A DNA stretch of 64,000 nt from Erpobdella octoculata (GCA_963978895.1 OZ022242.1:27254924-27318923); one strand, 5' to 3'; positions 31,229 to 42,800 are shown, counted from the first letter of the stretch. The notes: generated by a model from the letters alone, not told the origin. Numbers and translations are program-made.

Positions 31229-33303
31229 CTAGCAGTGCCCGTAGCGGCTTCGCTCGCATGAAATTAGAGAGTTTGAACCGTGCATCCATAGTAGAGATCA
31301 ATTTTTTAAGTCTCGGCTCGGCCCGTCGACAACTTAGCCCAGCCCGTTTTAAAAACCTAAACTCCTGGCCCGGAACAGCCCGTTTGAATTAGGCCCGGCC
31401 CATTCTTACAGGCCTAGAAGTTCTATATACTTGATGAAAAACTTCGGCCCGTCCCACCTTGACTTCAGGTTTGGCCCGGCCCAACTGAAGACCCTAAAAT
31501 CACTAAAATATCTATATACTTGGTGAAAAACCTCGGCCCGTCCCACTTTGATTTAAGGTTTAGCCTGGCCCGTGTGAAGACTCTAAAACAACGGCTTGGC
31601 CCAACCGGTGATAAACTGGACTTAGCTACTTTTAACCGGCACAAAACTTCAAAATACTAATTTTTACATTTGTAGCACTTACAGTTTTTGAGTAGCAGTT
31701 ATTTGGAAATCAAATAACCCTTATTTCCACCCCACATTTGATGTCCTGGAAACCAAATTTTTAAAAAATGTTGAAACACTTATATCATTATTTTTTGAGT
31801 ATATACTAAATACTAATTTTGACATCTGTAGCATTCACAGTTTTTAAGTAGCAGTTACTTTAAAAACCAAAGAAACCTTTTTCCACCCCACATTTGAGAT
31901 CATGAAAACCAAAATTTCATATATCCTTATTTTTAGAGTAGAAACTAAATACTAATTTTTACTTTTGTAGCATTTACAGTTTTTGATTAGCAGTTACTTT
32001 AAACACCAAGTAACCCAATTTTCCACCCCACATTTGAGGTCCTGAAAACCAAATTTTCAAAAAATAGTGAAACACGTATATCATTATTTTTAGAGTAGAA
32101 ACTAAATACTAATTTTTACTTTTGTAACATTAACAGTTTTTGAGTAGAAGCTACTTTAAAAACCAAATAACCCTTATTTCCACCCCACATTTGAGGTCCT
32201 GGAAACCAAATTTTTAAAAAATGTTGAAACACTTATATCATTATTTTTTGAGTAAATACTAAATACTAATTTTGACATCTGTAGCATTCACAGTTTTTAA
32301 GTAGCAGTTACTTTAAAAACCAAAGAAACCTTTTTCCACCCCACATTTGAGATCATGAAAACCAAAATTTCATATATCCTTATTTTTAGAGTAGAAACTA
32401 AATACTAATTTTTACTTTTGTAGCATTTACAGTTTTTGATTAGCAGTTACTTTAAACACCAAGTAACCCAATTTTCCACCCCACATTTGAGGTCCTGAAA
32501 ACCAAATTTTCAAAAAATAGTGAAACACGTATATCATTATTTTTAGAGTAGAAACTAAATACTAATTTTTACATTTGTAGCATTTACAGTTTTTGAGTAT
32601 CAATTACTTTAAAAACCAAGTAATCCTATTGTCCAGCCCAAATTTAAGGTCCTGGAAACCAAATTTATAAAAAAATGGTGAAACTCGTATATCTTTATTT
32701 TTAGAATAGAAACTAAATACTAATTTTTACATCTGTGGTATTTACAGTTTTTGAGTAGCAGTTACTTTAAAAAACAAATAACCCTATTTTCCACGCCACA
32801 TTTGAAGTCCTGGAAATCAAATTTTCAACAAATGCTAAAACACGTATTTCATTATTTTTGGAGTAGAAACTAAATACTAATTTTTACTCCTGTAGCATTA
32901 ACAGTTTTTGAGTAGAAGCTACTTTAAAAACCAAATAACCCAATTTTCCAACCCACATTTGAGGTCCTGGAAACCGAATTTTCAAAAAATGGTGAAACAC
33001 TTATCTTTTTATTTTTCAAAAAGAATCTATATACCAAATTTCAAAATCTCCTCATTTTTGGTTTTCGAGATATACATTGTTTTAGAAAAAAAGTTTGTTT
33101 TCCAGTTTTTTCCCCTCAGGAGCAAAATTTTCAAAAATCCTTTTTTAGCGGATGTTTACGCTATAAAAGTAATATAAGTTCCAAATTTCACGTTCCTAGG
33201 ATGAGGCGTTTGAGCTCGGCGTTGATTATCAGTCAGTCATCAGTCAGTCAGTCAGTCAGTCAGTCAGTCAGTCAGTCAGGACATGTTCTTTTATATATAT
33301 AGA
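31229..33303 (-). mobile_element. Complete non-autonomous Helitron with ~155-bp satellite core
   Basis: On the minus strand it starts TCTATATATATAAAAGAACA (first T at 33303, preceded by A). A (GACT)n run, CAACGCCGAGCTCAAACGCC and TGGAACTTATATTACTTTTA follow. It ends GCGAAGCCGCTACGGGCACT then GCTAG, with CTAG at 31229-31232 and a flanking T. A|TC...hairpin...CTAG|T is the Helitron insertion signature. The core (about 31660-33000) is roughly nine tandem ~155-bp units (each with a CCACCCCACATTTGAGGTCC block and ACACGTATATCATTATTTTT). The 3' part is rich in GGGCCGGGCC-like motifs. There is no coding capacity. An ORF at 32908-33177 is a by-product of the repeat. Confidence 0.92.
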
Positions 33304-34270
33304 TAAACAAGTATACGATTAGCTAAAAAAATTATAATTTCTGATATCTACTAAACAATAAGTTGGTTTTAATTTCCCGAAGTTTGGTTGAAAAATATCA
33401 CTTGATTTAAAAATTAAATGCAAAAAACGAATAGATTTAGCAAAAAAAATTACAAAATACTGTTGCTCAAATTTGACATTAAACCTTTATCTACAAAATT
33501 TGAATTTTTTATAATTATTTAGAAACGTAAAAATTTTGCAAATAATGAGTTTGGTTTTAAGACATCAATTGGTTAAAAAGTTATTAACGAATTTTGAATT
33601 AAACGTTTTTATGAATGAAACAGCTAAACGTTGAGCTAGAAAACTAAAAATGCAGATTATTATTAAAATTTATCTTCTTCAAAATTTGAACAAATTTGGT
33701 TGAAAAATTTCGCTTGGTTGAAAAATCATTTCTAAAAAACGAGCCACGAAATTGCTTAAATTTCAAGCATTAACTAAATACTTCTAAATTAATTGTAAAC
33801 GTACAGCTACAAACTTCAATTTAACACAATTTTTAAAACTTAGTTAGAAATTTGACATGTAAAATTTTGGTAAATTTTTTCAAGGGGTTGAAAAGTTATT
33901 TGGGAAAAACCAATAAAATGAAGCTATTTTGGACCTAACATCTATGAACTATTGTTATTTGGACATTAAACGTTGAGCTACAAAATTGAAAATTTGGAAT
34001 TATGTAGAAACATAGCAATATTTATTGCCTACAAAATTTCGTTGAAAAATCTTAATCGGTTAAAAAGTTATTAACAAAATACGAAGCAACAAAACTTAAG
34101 GCATGTTACGTCGGAAGTGAAATTGACTTCGAGCTTCAGGTTGAGTGCATTAATTAGACGATCTAAATGATTTTTTTCGAAGCTTAAAAATTAATAGAGT
34201 AATAAGAAACGAATTATGAATAATAGTTAATAATAAAGATGTTTTCCGGATGTATTCATTAAAAAACTGG
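33304..34270. other. AT-rich diverged repeat, right flank of the Helitron
   Basis: Loose recurrence of GGTTAAAAAGTTATTAAC and AAACGTTGAGCTA phrases at ~100-150-bp spacing; no gene. Confidence 0.4.
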
Positions 34271-34274
34271 AAAT

Positions 34275-34990
34275 GTGCAAAAAGATGGCACAGCTAGAAG
34301 TCAAACAGGAAACACGTCCAGTTTTGAAGATACCGTTTGCACAAGAAAAAACTGGGCATGGTTAGAACGTCTTGTACAGCAAGGAAATTTGAAAAAAGTC
34401 GACTATAGCAATTTGTCAGCTCCAGCTGTTGTGGTGGCTAAGAAATGTGGATCCATCTGGATCTGTGCGGATTTCAAGAGAGGGCTGAATTAGGCATTTG
34501 AGATGCATCGACACCCACTACCAACTCCAGAAGAAATCTTTGCTCGTCGGAACCAAAGCGCATGGTTCACAGAAATGGACTTGGCCGATGCATATTTGCA
34601 GTTAAAAACTGATGAAGACTCAAAGTAACTGTTGACAATTAATACAACAAAGGGTCTGTTCCAGTATTAGCCGTTACCTTTTGGAGTCAAATGCGCATCT
34701 GGCATCTTGGAAAACCAAGAAGCAATGGACAGCATGACATCGGGACTGGAGAACTATGCAGAATATTTGGATGACGTGATAGTAACCAGAGCAACATTAG
34801 AAAAACACAGCCGAAATGAACATGCTCTTTTCAAGAGGACGGCCGAATTTGGATTTTATCTGCAAGCTGAAAAGTGCTCATTTGCAATAAGAGAAATCAA
34901 GTTTTTTGGGACTGGTGAATAATAGTAAATGCCGTCGACCAGATACTGAGAAAGTAAAAGCAATCACAGAAATGCCTAAAGCAGTTGAAA
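34275..34990 (+). pseudogene. Ty3/gypsy reverse-transcriptase remnant
   Basis: The plus strand, with several in-frame stops, reads LERLVQQGNLKKVDYSNLSA, PAVVVAKKCGSIWICADFKR, HPLPTPEEIFARR, then FTEMDLADAYLQL (first catalytic Asp region), LLTINTTKGL, PFGVKCASGI and YAEYLDDVIV (YLDD active site). LQAEKCSFAIREIKFFGTGE and RPDTEKVKAITEMPKAV follow. Order and motifs are those of a Metaviridae-type RT. Stops at 34492, 34627 and 34920 and loss of everything downstream show a dead fragment. It abuts an oppositely oriented SAP-domain gag at about 35007. Confidence 0.88.
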
Positions 34991-35012
34991 TCCTTCCTGG
35001 GTATGATTAGTA

Positions 35013-35477
35013 TTACTCTTCTTTCATACCAGAGACACAGCTGGTGGACTCCAGTTCACATTGGGTTTCGTCGCAGCAACCCACATCACCATCAACCCGC
35101 TGGTCCAGAACCGTGTCCACTACTGCCTCAGCCAACCCTGCGACCAAACTCTCAACAGTTGTACCGGCTGCTGCTACTTTGTTTTTGTGGCCAAGAATCA
35201 TTCCTTCTACTGTCTTCCCCTGTGCTGCCATGTTTTCTCTCGCTTGTTGTCTTTCTTCCTCCACCAATTTTCTTTTTAATTTTCTCCGCTTAACCACAGC
35301 TTCCTCGTAAATATCGAATAAATATTCATCGTCGTCAGGCCCATAGCCTTCATTCACTAACGCGGCTAAGAGGCGTTCCCTAAGTTCGTCCTTTTTACCT
35401 GTATTGCCCAGGCCACATTTCTCCAGCTCGTCTTTCAATTCACTTGCCCAAAGCTCATCCAATGATTTCAAAACCAT
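35013..35477 (-). CDS. Retrotransposon gag N-terminus with SAP domain (partial)
   Basis: Minus-strand frame of 154 codons starting MVLKSLDELWASELKDELEK. Residues ~5-45 form a SAP-type helix-extension-helix (LKDELEKCGLGNTGKKDELR then ERLLAALVNEGYG), a motif usually binding DNA or RNA. A basic/charged helix (KRRKLKRKLVEEERQQ) follows. The frame is cut near 35013 by the gypsy RT fragment. Directly upstream on the minus strand is a primer-binding-site-like sequence (35487-35502) and an LTR-like end, so this is the 5' end of an LTR retrotransposon gag. SAP-containing gag ORFs occur in some invertebrate gypsy elements. No zinc knuckle is retained. Confidence 0.7.
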   Translation of the reverse strand: MVLKSLDELWASELKDELEKCGLGNTGKKDELRERLLAALVNEGYGPDDDEYLFDIYEEAVVKRRKLKRKLVEEERQQARENMAAQGKTVEGMILGHKNKVAAAGTTVESLVAGLAEAVVDTVLDQRVDGDVGCCDETQCELESTSCVSGMKEE

Positions 35478-35486
35478 TCTTCTAAT

Positions 35487-35502
35487 CCCATTTCTGACAC
35501 CA
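35487..35502 (-). promoter_or_regulatory. Primer-binding-site-like sequence
   Basis: The minus strand reads TGGTGTCAGAAATGGG, the usual TGG-initiated tRNA-complementary type. It follows the LTR-like end ...TTTTACAACA by two bases and lies ~10 bp before the gag ATG. Confidence 0.6.
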
Positions 35503-35652
35503 GTGTTGTAAAATCGTCAATATCGTATTACAGGTCCAGAAGAATGTTTTTTGTAGTTTATTGGATGATAATAAATAAAGCTTGGTTAATGCTACTTATA
35601 CCTTATGATATAATCAATGTTAATAAAAATACTTGTCGGGATATCAATAGAT

Positions 35653-36429
<777 letters not shown>

Positions 36430-36541
36430 GAAAAAAGTAACTGCGTTACGTTACGTAGTCATATTTTCCAAAAGTAACACGTTAAGTTACTAATTACCAA
36501 AAATTGTAACAAAGTTACAGTAACGCGTTACGTCCAGCACT
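36430..36541. mobile_element. hAT terminus
   Basis: GTAACAAAGTTACAGTAACG then CGTTACGTCCAGCACTG, closely related to the right end of the element at 39522-41839 (AGTAACGCGTTGCAAGTAAC...CAACACTG). It ends 55 bp before the acceptor of exon D. The left terminus was not found. Confidence 0.6.
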
Positions 36542-36596
36542 GCCGGTAACAATGGTTAATCATTTGAAATATGTTTGTTGTTTTATTTTTTTCTAG

Positions 36597-36718
36597 CTTT
36601 GTCAGCTTGCAAACATAGGCTAAAAGTAATGAATTTCCAATCTGCTCCCAAAGGTCTTACTGAGTCTGAAAAATCTATTTACATATCTACTCTTGTGCAT
36701 GACGAAAACGCAAATATG
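36597..36718 (+). CDS. MSH5: MSH5-like exon D
   Basis: 122 nt with a strong acceptor (TTTTATTTTTTTCTAG); the donor GTATTA is weak. Two bases finish the codon begun in exon C (making Thr), then 40 codons: LSACKHRLKVMNFQSAPKGL then TESEKSIYISTLVHDENANM. MSH5 homologues have the same block after LP.vDF: .s.cK.RL......P..mt..Ek...ls..i. The match in order, spacing and phase with exons C and E makes this the strongest evidence for the gene call. The preceding intron (22722-36596) is 13.9 kb and contains at least eight TE insertions. Confidence 0.83.
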
Positions 36719-36796
36719 GTATTATACAATTATACATAGATTGCATGTAAATAATTCAATTGTTTTGTACATAGTAATCGTTATATGTTTTTCAAG

Positions 36797-36906
36797 ATAA
36801 AATCATTGGGGGCTCTATTTCATTACTTAGAGAAAAATTATGCAAACAAGGAACTGGAAGCTGGTCAAAATTCTTATTCTGCTATTGACTTCAAGACGTT
36901 TAGATT
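36797..36906 (+). CDS. MSH5: MSH5-like exon E
   Basis: 110 nt, acceptor TATGTTTTTCAAG, donor GTTAGT, starting in phase 0 after exon D across a 78-bp intron. It encodes IKSLGALFHYLEKNYANKEL and SAIDFKTFR plus two bases of a leucine or phenylalanine codon. This corresponds to the MSH5 block v+.lGgLLkfL.....g.el......i..fk.f.L, the lever/clamp start of MutS proteins. The next segment (HPS...EGlSLF) was not found downstream within the window. Either the next intron exceeds 27 kb or the gene is truncated here. Confidence 0.82.
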
Positions 36907-37054
36907 GTTAGTATGTTATTGATTGGATTAAATAGTACGCATATTTTTAAATTCCGAAAATCTTTCCAAGCAATTTTAATAGCGTGTCCGAACAGTCCAT
37001 GGGTTCACGTTTAACCAGGCCAAACATTACCCTTTTCCACAAAAATTACCAGGT

Positions 37055-37395
37055 GAAGTAAAAAAGAGAAAAAGAATGAAAATAAGAAAAAAAATAGGAA
37101 GAAAAAAAAAAAAAGAGTGAGGGATAAAATGAAGAGTGAGATAAAAGAGAAATGGAGAATGAGAAGCAGAGGCAAAAAAAGAATCAAAGAAAGAAGGAAA
37201 AGAAGACGGATATATAGAAGGAAAAATAGAAAAAAATGGAAATGGAGAGAGGGAGAGGATAAATTAGAGCAAGACGAGAAAGAAAAAAGGAAAAAAAGAG
37301 GGAGAGAAATAAGGAAAGAAAAAAGAGAGGAAAAATAGACAGGAAAATAAAAAGTGCAAAAAAATTAAAAGGAAGAGGGAGAGGAAAAGGAAATT
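37055..37395. repeat. ~340-bp polypurine tract
   Basis: Almost uninterrupted A/G on the plus strand (GAGAGGGAGAGG, AAGAAAAAAGG). The Lys/Arg/Glu-rich open frame here is a composition artefact. It may correspond to the purine strand of the Helitron-like fragment at 22765. Confidence 0.9.
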
Positions 37396-37524
37396 GGAAC
37401 GACGCTCCCCAAATGCTGCCTTCAAATTTTATTCAGCTTGGGTCCAATTCAGAATTCAAGCTTATCACACAAGCTTACAAAAATTTCTTAGCTTTCATAT
37501 TATTGAACGCTTCAATCTGCGAGA

Positions 37525-37755
37525 ATGTATGTATGTATGTATGTATGTATGTATGTATGTATGTATGTATGTATGTATGTATGTATGTATGTATGTATGT
37601 ATGTACGTACGTACGTACGTACGTACGTATGTATGTATGTATGTATGTATGTATGTATGTATGTATGTATGTATGTGTGTATGTATGTGTGTATGTATGC
37701 ATGCATGTATGTATGTATGTATGTATGTATGTATGTATGTATGCATGTATGTATG
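37525..37755. repeat. (ATGT)n microsatellite with (ACGT)n block
   Basis: ATGT units interrupted at 37604-37627 by a run of ACGT units, then ATGT with GTGT/GCAT variants. Confidence 0.96.
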
Positions 37756-37873
37756 AATTCAACTCTGCCATAGTGAACGTCATATTCGTCTACGTCCGAC
37801 CGTCAGCATGATTCCAAGCCAGCATACTACATACAGTCTTCGTTTGCCTTTTCACCCAACTGATGTTGCCCCT

Positions 37874-37995
37874 GTGTATGTATGTATGTATGTATGTATG
37901 TATGTTTGTATGTATGTATGTATGTATGTATGTATGTATGTATGTATGTATGTATGTATGTATGTATGTATGTATGTATGTATTTATGTATGTGT
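37874..37995. repeat. (ATGT)n microsatellite
   Basis: About 28 units; it directly adjoins the 3' end of the minus-strand R2-like element. Confidence 0.96.
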
Positions 37996-38248
37996 TTTAA
38001 CTCTTTGCGAGCTTTCGTCGCCGAAGGTCTTCAGAAGAAGAACCTCTCATTTTTAGCGTTTCGGCCCTTAAACTTCTTGACGCTTTTAAGAGAGAGGTGG
38101 GCCCACGTCCGTTGATCAGGCGGACGCCCTTCGGCGAAAAAAATTTCCAAATTCCTAACTTGAAACACGAAAATTCAAAGTTCATCAGAAAACTGTTTGA
38201 AACAAAACTTGAAATCGCCGGAACGATTATCGCCCAATGTAAACAAGG

Positions 38249-39000
38249 CTAAACCATTTCGTGTGCATCTTGTAGCGCTTTCTTTTTTCTATTAGCGAAA
38301 ATCCAAAAAGATGCAGCTTCAGCTGTCTGGGAGATCTCCTTGATGGCTCGAGTTTTTTCTCGGTTTGAAAAACCAAGAGCTTTCAGCAGTTTTAACATTG
38401 AGCTGCTAACCAACCCTCGAACGCCAACCTCGACTGCAAAAATTTCAGTCCTGAACCCTTTGGCATTCAAATCACATGCTAAATCCCTATATCTTTCCTC
38501 TTTGAAAATATTGCTAGATTCCATGTTACTTTCCCATGGCACAGAGAGTTCAATCAGGAGCATTGTCTTGGCCAAGTCAGAATATACAATTATATCCGGC
38601 TTTAAGCCGCTAGATCTCACGGCTTCTGGAAATTTTCTTTCGCCATCCAAATCAGCCGAAACCGACCAATCGTCGGCAGCACCCATCACACATTCAAAGT
38701 CTCTTGTAGATCTGAACCTGTGGAACTTCAGATTGCCTTCTCTCAAAAAGTAGATTTTCCTTTTCTGCTGTATTCCTCTTGTCTTTGCTTTCTTACACGC
38801 TTCTTTGACGAAGTCAAGCAATTTTCGGAGTACTTGGTTATGACGCCAAGTGTACCTCCCGTGTGAAAGTGAAAACGAACAACAGGAAAGAACGTGAATG
38901 AGAGTCTCCGATTGCCCGCATAACATGCACGAATCATCGTCTTTCAACTTCCATCTTCGAAGATTGCTGGATGACGGCAGTTGATCATAAACAGATCTAA
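38249..39000 (-). pseudogene. R2-like LINE C-terminal region, second copy
   Basis: The minus strand is open from about 39000 to the stop at 38249. It has SVYDQLPSSSNLRRWKL, then the CCHC knuckle CMLCGQSETLIHVLSCC with GRYTWRHN. The endonuclease-like domain follows: KPDIIVYSDLAKTMLLIELS (PD...E catalytic pattern retained), RYRDLACDLNAKGFRTEIFA and VGVRGLVSSSMLKLLKALGF. It continues ~35 residues past the point where the 6702-7894 copy is cut (TAEAASFWIFANRKKKALQ). About 240 bp of 3' UTR lead to an (ACAT)n tract. The 5' end is truncated right at another (ACAT)n tract. Reverse transcriptase is absent. Confidence 0.82.
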
Positions 39001-39011
39001 TAAAAAAAAAA

Positions 39012-39013
<2 letters not shown>

Positions 39014-39042
<29 letters not shown>

Positions 39043-39163
39043 TGTATGTATGTATGTATGTATGTATGTATGTACGTATGTATGTATGTATGTATGTATG
39101 TATGTATGTATGTATGTATGTATGTATGTATGTATGTATGTATGCATGTATTTATGTATGTCA
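39014..39163. repeat. (ATGT)n microsatellite
   Basis: About 37 units with one ACGT variant. In the orientation of the R2-like element it is (ACAT)n immediately 5' of the coding fragment. Confidence 0.96.
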
Positions 39164-39419
39164 TGTGCGTCAATCACTTTTTCATTTATTATCTATAAAA
39201 ACGTTTTTTTATGTTTGTATGTACGAACTCTTTGCCATTACTCAAAACAGCGTCTACACATTATGCGTGAACCGCCATCGACTAGGAACACTGCCGCCTC
39301 GTGACGCAAATTTTGAACGACAAGATGCTGATCATTTCGGTTTGATAAATGAGTTGAATAAAAACATTGCTTGAACAATCCATTGTGTTTTCGTGGGGTT
39401 CAATCCATTAGCCATTAAA
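39164..39419. other. Unassigned sequence
   Basis: A frame reads RHRLGTLPPRDANFERQD and is open for ~55 codons, but I see no family match. Confidence 0.3.
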
Positions 39420-39521
39420 GGAGACTAGGACAATATCTCCCGGACAAAATCCCCTGGACAATATTCCCCCAAAGATTATCTCAACGGACGATATCCCTCT
39501 GGACAATATCACACGGACAAT
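39420..39521 (+). repeat. GGACAATATCCCC minisatellite, left part
   Basis: Seven diverged ~16-bp units (GGACAATATCTCCC, GGACAAAATCCCCT, GGACAATATTCCCCC, GGACGATATCCCTCT, GGACAATATCACAC). It continues at 41840-41905 beyond an inserted hAT-like element. Confidence 0.85.
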
Positions 39522-41839
39522 CTGTGTTGGGGAAGTTACTCTGGAAATGTAACTAGTTACAGTTACTAGTTACTTGCTAAAAATGTAACGTTACAGTTAC
39601 TAGTTACTAAAAAATGTAACTAGTTACAGTTACTAGTTACTAAAAAATGTAACTAGTTACAGTTACTAGTTACTAAAAAATGTTACTAGTTACTTTCAGT
39701 TACTTTAATTGTGAGACGTGTTGCTACAGTACTGCCATCCTCGTGTAATAAGTGGCACTCAAAGATAATGTACTTTAACTTTTAAAGAAAAACACAAAAA
39801 GCTGTTTATAACACTAAATGCCATTTATTGAAAAAATAGCTAAAAAATAAAATTCAAAGTGCCATATTGGTTCTTAAAAGAAGCTGTTTTTCATACTTGT
39901 CATCACTAAGGCGATTTCGTTGTTAAATGAAAACTGACCATCCATGCTAAAAAGTCTTTCAACCGGTGCACTTGAGAGTAGGGCAGAATCATATTTCAAG
40001 AACAGTTTTTTGATTTTGTGCTACATGTGGAAATTTTCTATCATTTTGTTTAAATGCTTTTATTTGATTTCACTAGTCTTTCTGTTTGTTTGTCTGTGGT
40101 GATAAATCTTAGAAACAAAAATTCACCCACTTTTCGATCACCTAGAGCTCTAAAACTTTCAGGAAAGTTTTATTCTGGATGACAATACATGAATTGAATG
40201 TTTCCGACATGAATTAGGCCTTAAATCAACTAAAATTAATCAAATCAAATTAATCAAGTTGTTTATGTATAATTCGCCAGAGGTCCAAAATAATTAAACA
40301 GTACGGATGTTTATGCATAAGTCGAAAATTAAATCAATTAAAATTATTCAAATCAAATTAATCAAGTTAACCGTTCCAGGTAAACGCAAATTTGACTAAT
40401 ATTCATCAACATAGAGCTTTGAAACTTTCAGAATAGCTGTATTCTCGATAACAATATATGAATGAAATGTTTTAGATAACAACTAGTCTATACATCGAGT
40501 TAAATTTATGAATTTTGATTTTATATGAAAGAAATAAACAATATACAAGATTGAGCGTAACGGTTGTTTTAGATTTAAATATTTTAGTTCGTTTACTCAG
40601 ATAAAGAGGCAAATGAAAGCTATTTTACAAACTTTTATTTAGATTACAATCATTGTTTGTGTGTGTGTGTGTGTGTGGCTTTCTCTGTACGCAAATCTTG
40701 CAAATAAAATTTAACCAGCTTTTTGACAAGCTAGGAAGCTGAAATTTTCAGCATAGCTTTATATTGGATGACGATACAATACATGATTCAATTAAAAAAA
40801 AACTTTATTTGAACAAGTTTCGTATTTCTAAATCGAGTGTATTTGAAATTAAAGTTTGTGTTAAAAACACGTTTTTTTTACTTGTTTTAAATATATTTTT
40901 TATTTGTATTTATTAATGTCATTAAAAAACAGACGAGCTATGATTTTACGATTTACAAACTGATACAACTAGCTCAGTAAAGTTGAAAAAATCACCAAAC
41001 TTCATTGATTCTTCTAAAACGTTTCCTCTATATTTGAAGCTTGAATTTGTTTTTCCATCTCTTTTTCCATTAACAACTTGGTATATTCTTTTCAATTTTT
41101 TACAATTTACCATTTCGGGATCATCAGATTGTTTCCTTTGTCTAGATCCATTAAGGGTTTTAGGCCATAAGGAAAACATGCAGATTGGAGTTACTATTTT
41201 TGTCGTGCTGAACTGTTTAATCTTCGGCAAACATAGTTTGAATCTTACCACAATATTCTTCTCAGTTTCAAATTTTTTACAAATTCGAGTTTTTTCTATA
41301 TTTTTTATGATAATTTATAGTCCTTTACACCAAGTGTTTTAAGACTAAATTGGCTGTATGTAGGAAGCACATAAGTACTTCCTGTCGTGGATCAAAGTTT
41401 AATCCTTTTAACTGTCCCTCCTCCTTTATCCAGGCTTGGGACTGGCTCGCAATTAGCGAGGCGGAGTTCAAATTCGAGTTTAAAGCATTTACTCAAATAC
41501 CAATTATCTTCTGAATAAACTTGATTATTGACTTTTTCGACTATTTTTTCAATAGCTAGATGTCGCAAGCGTTCGATAACAAAAAAGATAAACGAGGCCA
41601 AAATTGGAAAGACCATGAGCTGCTAAACCATAAAAGCAAAAGTTTTACATTGATTTAAAATTTAATTTAAAACGGTGAAAATATATGGAAAAATATAATT
41701 TAAAAAAATATAACGGAAAAAACGTTACAGTTACTCAAAAAAAAACTAATAAGTTACGTTACTTCGTTACTTATTCCAAAAGTAATTGTAACGAAGTTAC
41801 AGTAACGCGTTGCAAGTAACACGTGACTCCCCAACACTG
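39522..41839. mobile_element. Large hAT-like element inside the minisatellite
   Basis: The right terminus is CAGTGTTGGGGA (complement, ending 41839). The left terminus at 39522 is CTGTGTTGGGGA, one mismatch. Flanking 8-mers CGGACAAT and GGAACAAT agree at 6 of 8 positions, a decayed duplication. Subterminal regions are full of TAACTAGTTACAGTTAC units (39545-39710) and the corresponding AGTTACGTTACTTCGTTAC block (41720-41820). The interior contains a ~280-bp repeat phrase in three diverged versions (about 40095, 40375, 40665; GAAACTTTCAG..AG.TKTATTCTSGATRA), which also occurs inverted at 56900-57120. No intact transposase is found. Confidence 0.75.
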
Positions 41840-41905
41840 GGAACAATATACCCCGGACAATCTCTCACCTAAGCAATATCCCCCCAGACAATATCCCCGA
41901 CTATA
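41840..41905 (+). repeat. GGACAATATCCCC minisatellite, right part
   Basis: Continuation in direct orientation: GGAACAATATACCCC, GGACAATCTCTCACC, AAGCAATATCCCCCC, AGACAATATCCCC. Confidence 0.85.
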
Positions 41906-42119
41906 AGTTTGAACCTGTTTATAATACAAGGTTTTTGAAATCGGGGAGTTTGTTAATCCATAGCATACCCATGAGGTTGTTTCTTTCTGTCACATAGACA
42001 ATTCCAGTGCCTTTATACAGACGGACAGCCTTGTTTTTTTACTGTAAAGCTAGTTTGAAACTTACCGTCTGTAGGCAAGGTCTGTCCATTTGCAGCACAA
42101 AGATTTACCGTTTATGCTG

Positions 42120-42800
42120 TTAATTGAGGTTGACCTATCGCCATTTATGTAGGCCGCGAGATAAGTGTGGCCTCTGCTCCGGTGTTCAGTCGTAGCTCTA
42201 TTGGCTGTTTGTTGATTACTTCTTCAATGTATCGTTTGACTCCACTGTCCATGTTAACTTCACCGATGAATTGTTTTCGTTCAGCTAAGTAAGGTCGTTG
42301 TCTCATTTTTTGAGAGTATTTTTTTGGTTTGAATGAGGGACACTCTCGTTTCCAATGTGAGCCACAACAGATGGACCATGGAGCAAGTGGGTCTCTCTGT
42401 TGATTTGGTGACATGGATCTTGTGTATGAGGTTCTTGGCTTGTGTACTGCTTGAATCGCTAAATGAATTTCTTCGATTAATCTGGCGTCTTCGAGAGTTG
42501 CCTTAATTGTCTCTGTCTAGAAAATTAGATCGATCAAGGTTACTAGTTTGTCTTCGTCAAGTCTTTGTAATACTCTGGAGCAGACTTCAATGTATTCTAA
42601 AGCCTGAAGTCCGGAGACGTATTGGAGACATTTGATTGTTTCCTAGTTCAACTCTATCACTTTTGCTGCTTCTGCTAAAGCAACGATCCTGTTTCCATAG
42701 AAGCTGAAATCTCTTCCTGGAGCACAAACTATCTGATTGAAATCAAATCTATGTCTGAAGAGACTTTTCTTAGGTCCAAAAAGCTTTTTTAAAGTTTAAA
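42120..42800 (-). pseudogene. Ty3/gypsy gag-protease remnant
   Basis: The minus strand reads through a capsid-like helical region (GRDFSFYGNRIVALAEAAKV, TIKCLQYVSGLQALEYIEVC, RVLQRLDEDKLVTLIDLIF). Then comes a zinc-knuckle-like segment ICCGSHWKRECPSF, in which the first Cys spacing is degraded. A protease block LRLNTGAEATLISR follows, corresponding to LDTGAeVTLI with the catalytic Asp replaced by Asn (or by a decayed codon). In-frame stops in the capsid part show it is dead. RT and LTRs are not attached. It may belong to the same family as the SAP gag at 35013. Confidence 0.75.

Noticed and set aside
32908..33177. 89-codon frame similar to one at 46639-46860
   Set aside because: Both are chance frames in the Helitron 5' body; similarity is due to repeat homology, with no protein-like conservation.
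37117..37338. Lys/Arg/Glu-rich open frame
   Set aside because: Polypurine tract composition.
37394..38056. Several MYVC/HTYI open frames on both strands
   Set aside because: ATGT/ACAT microsatellite artefacts.
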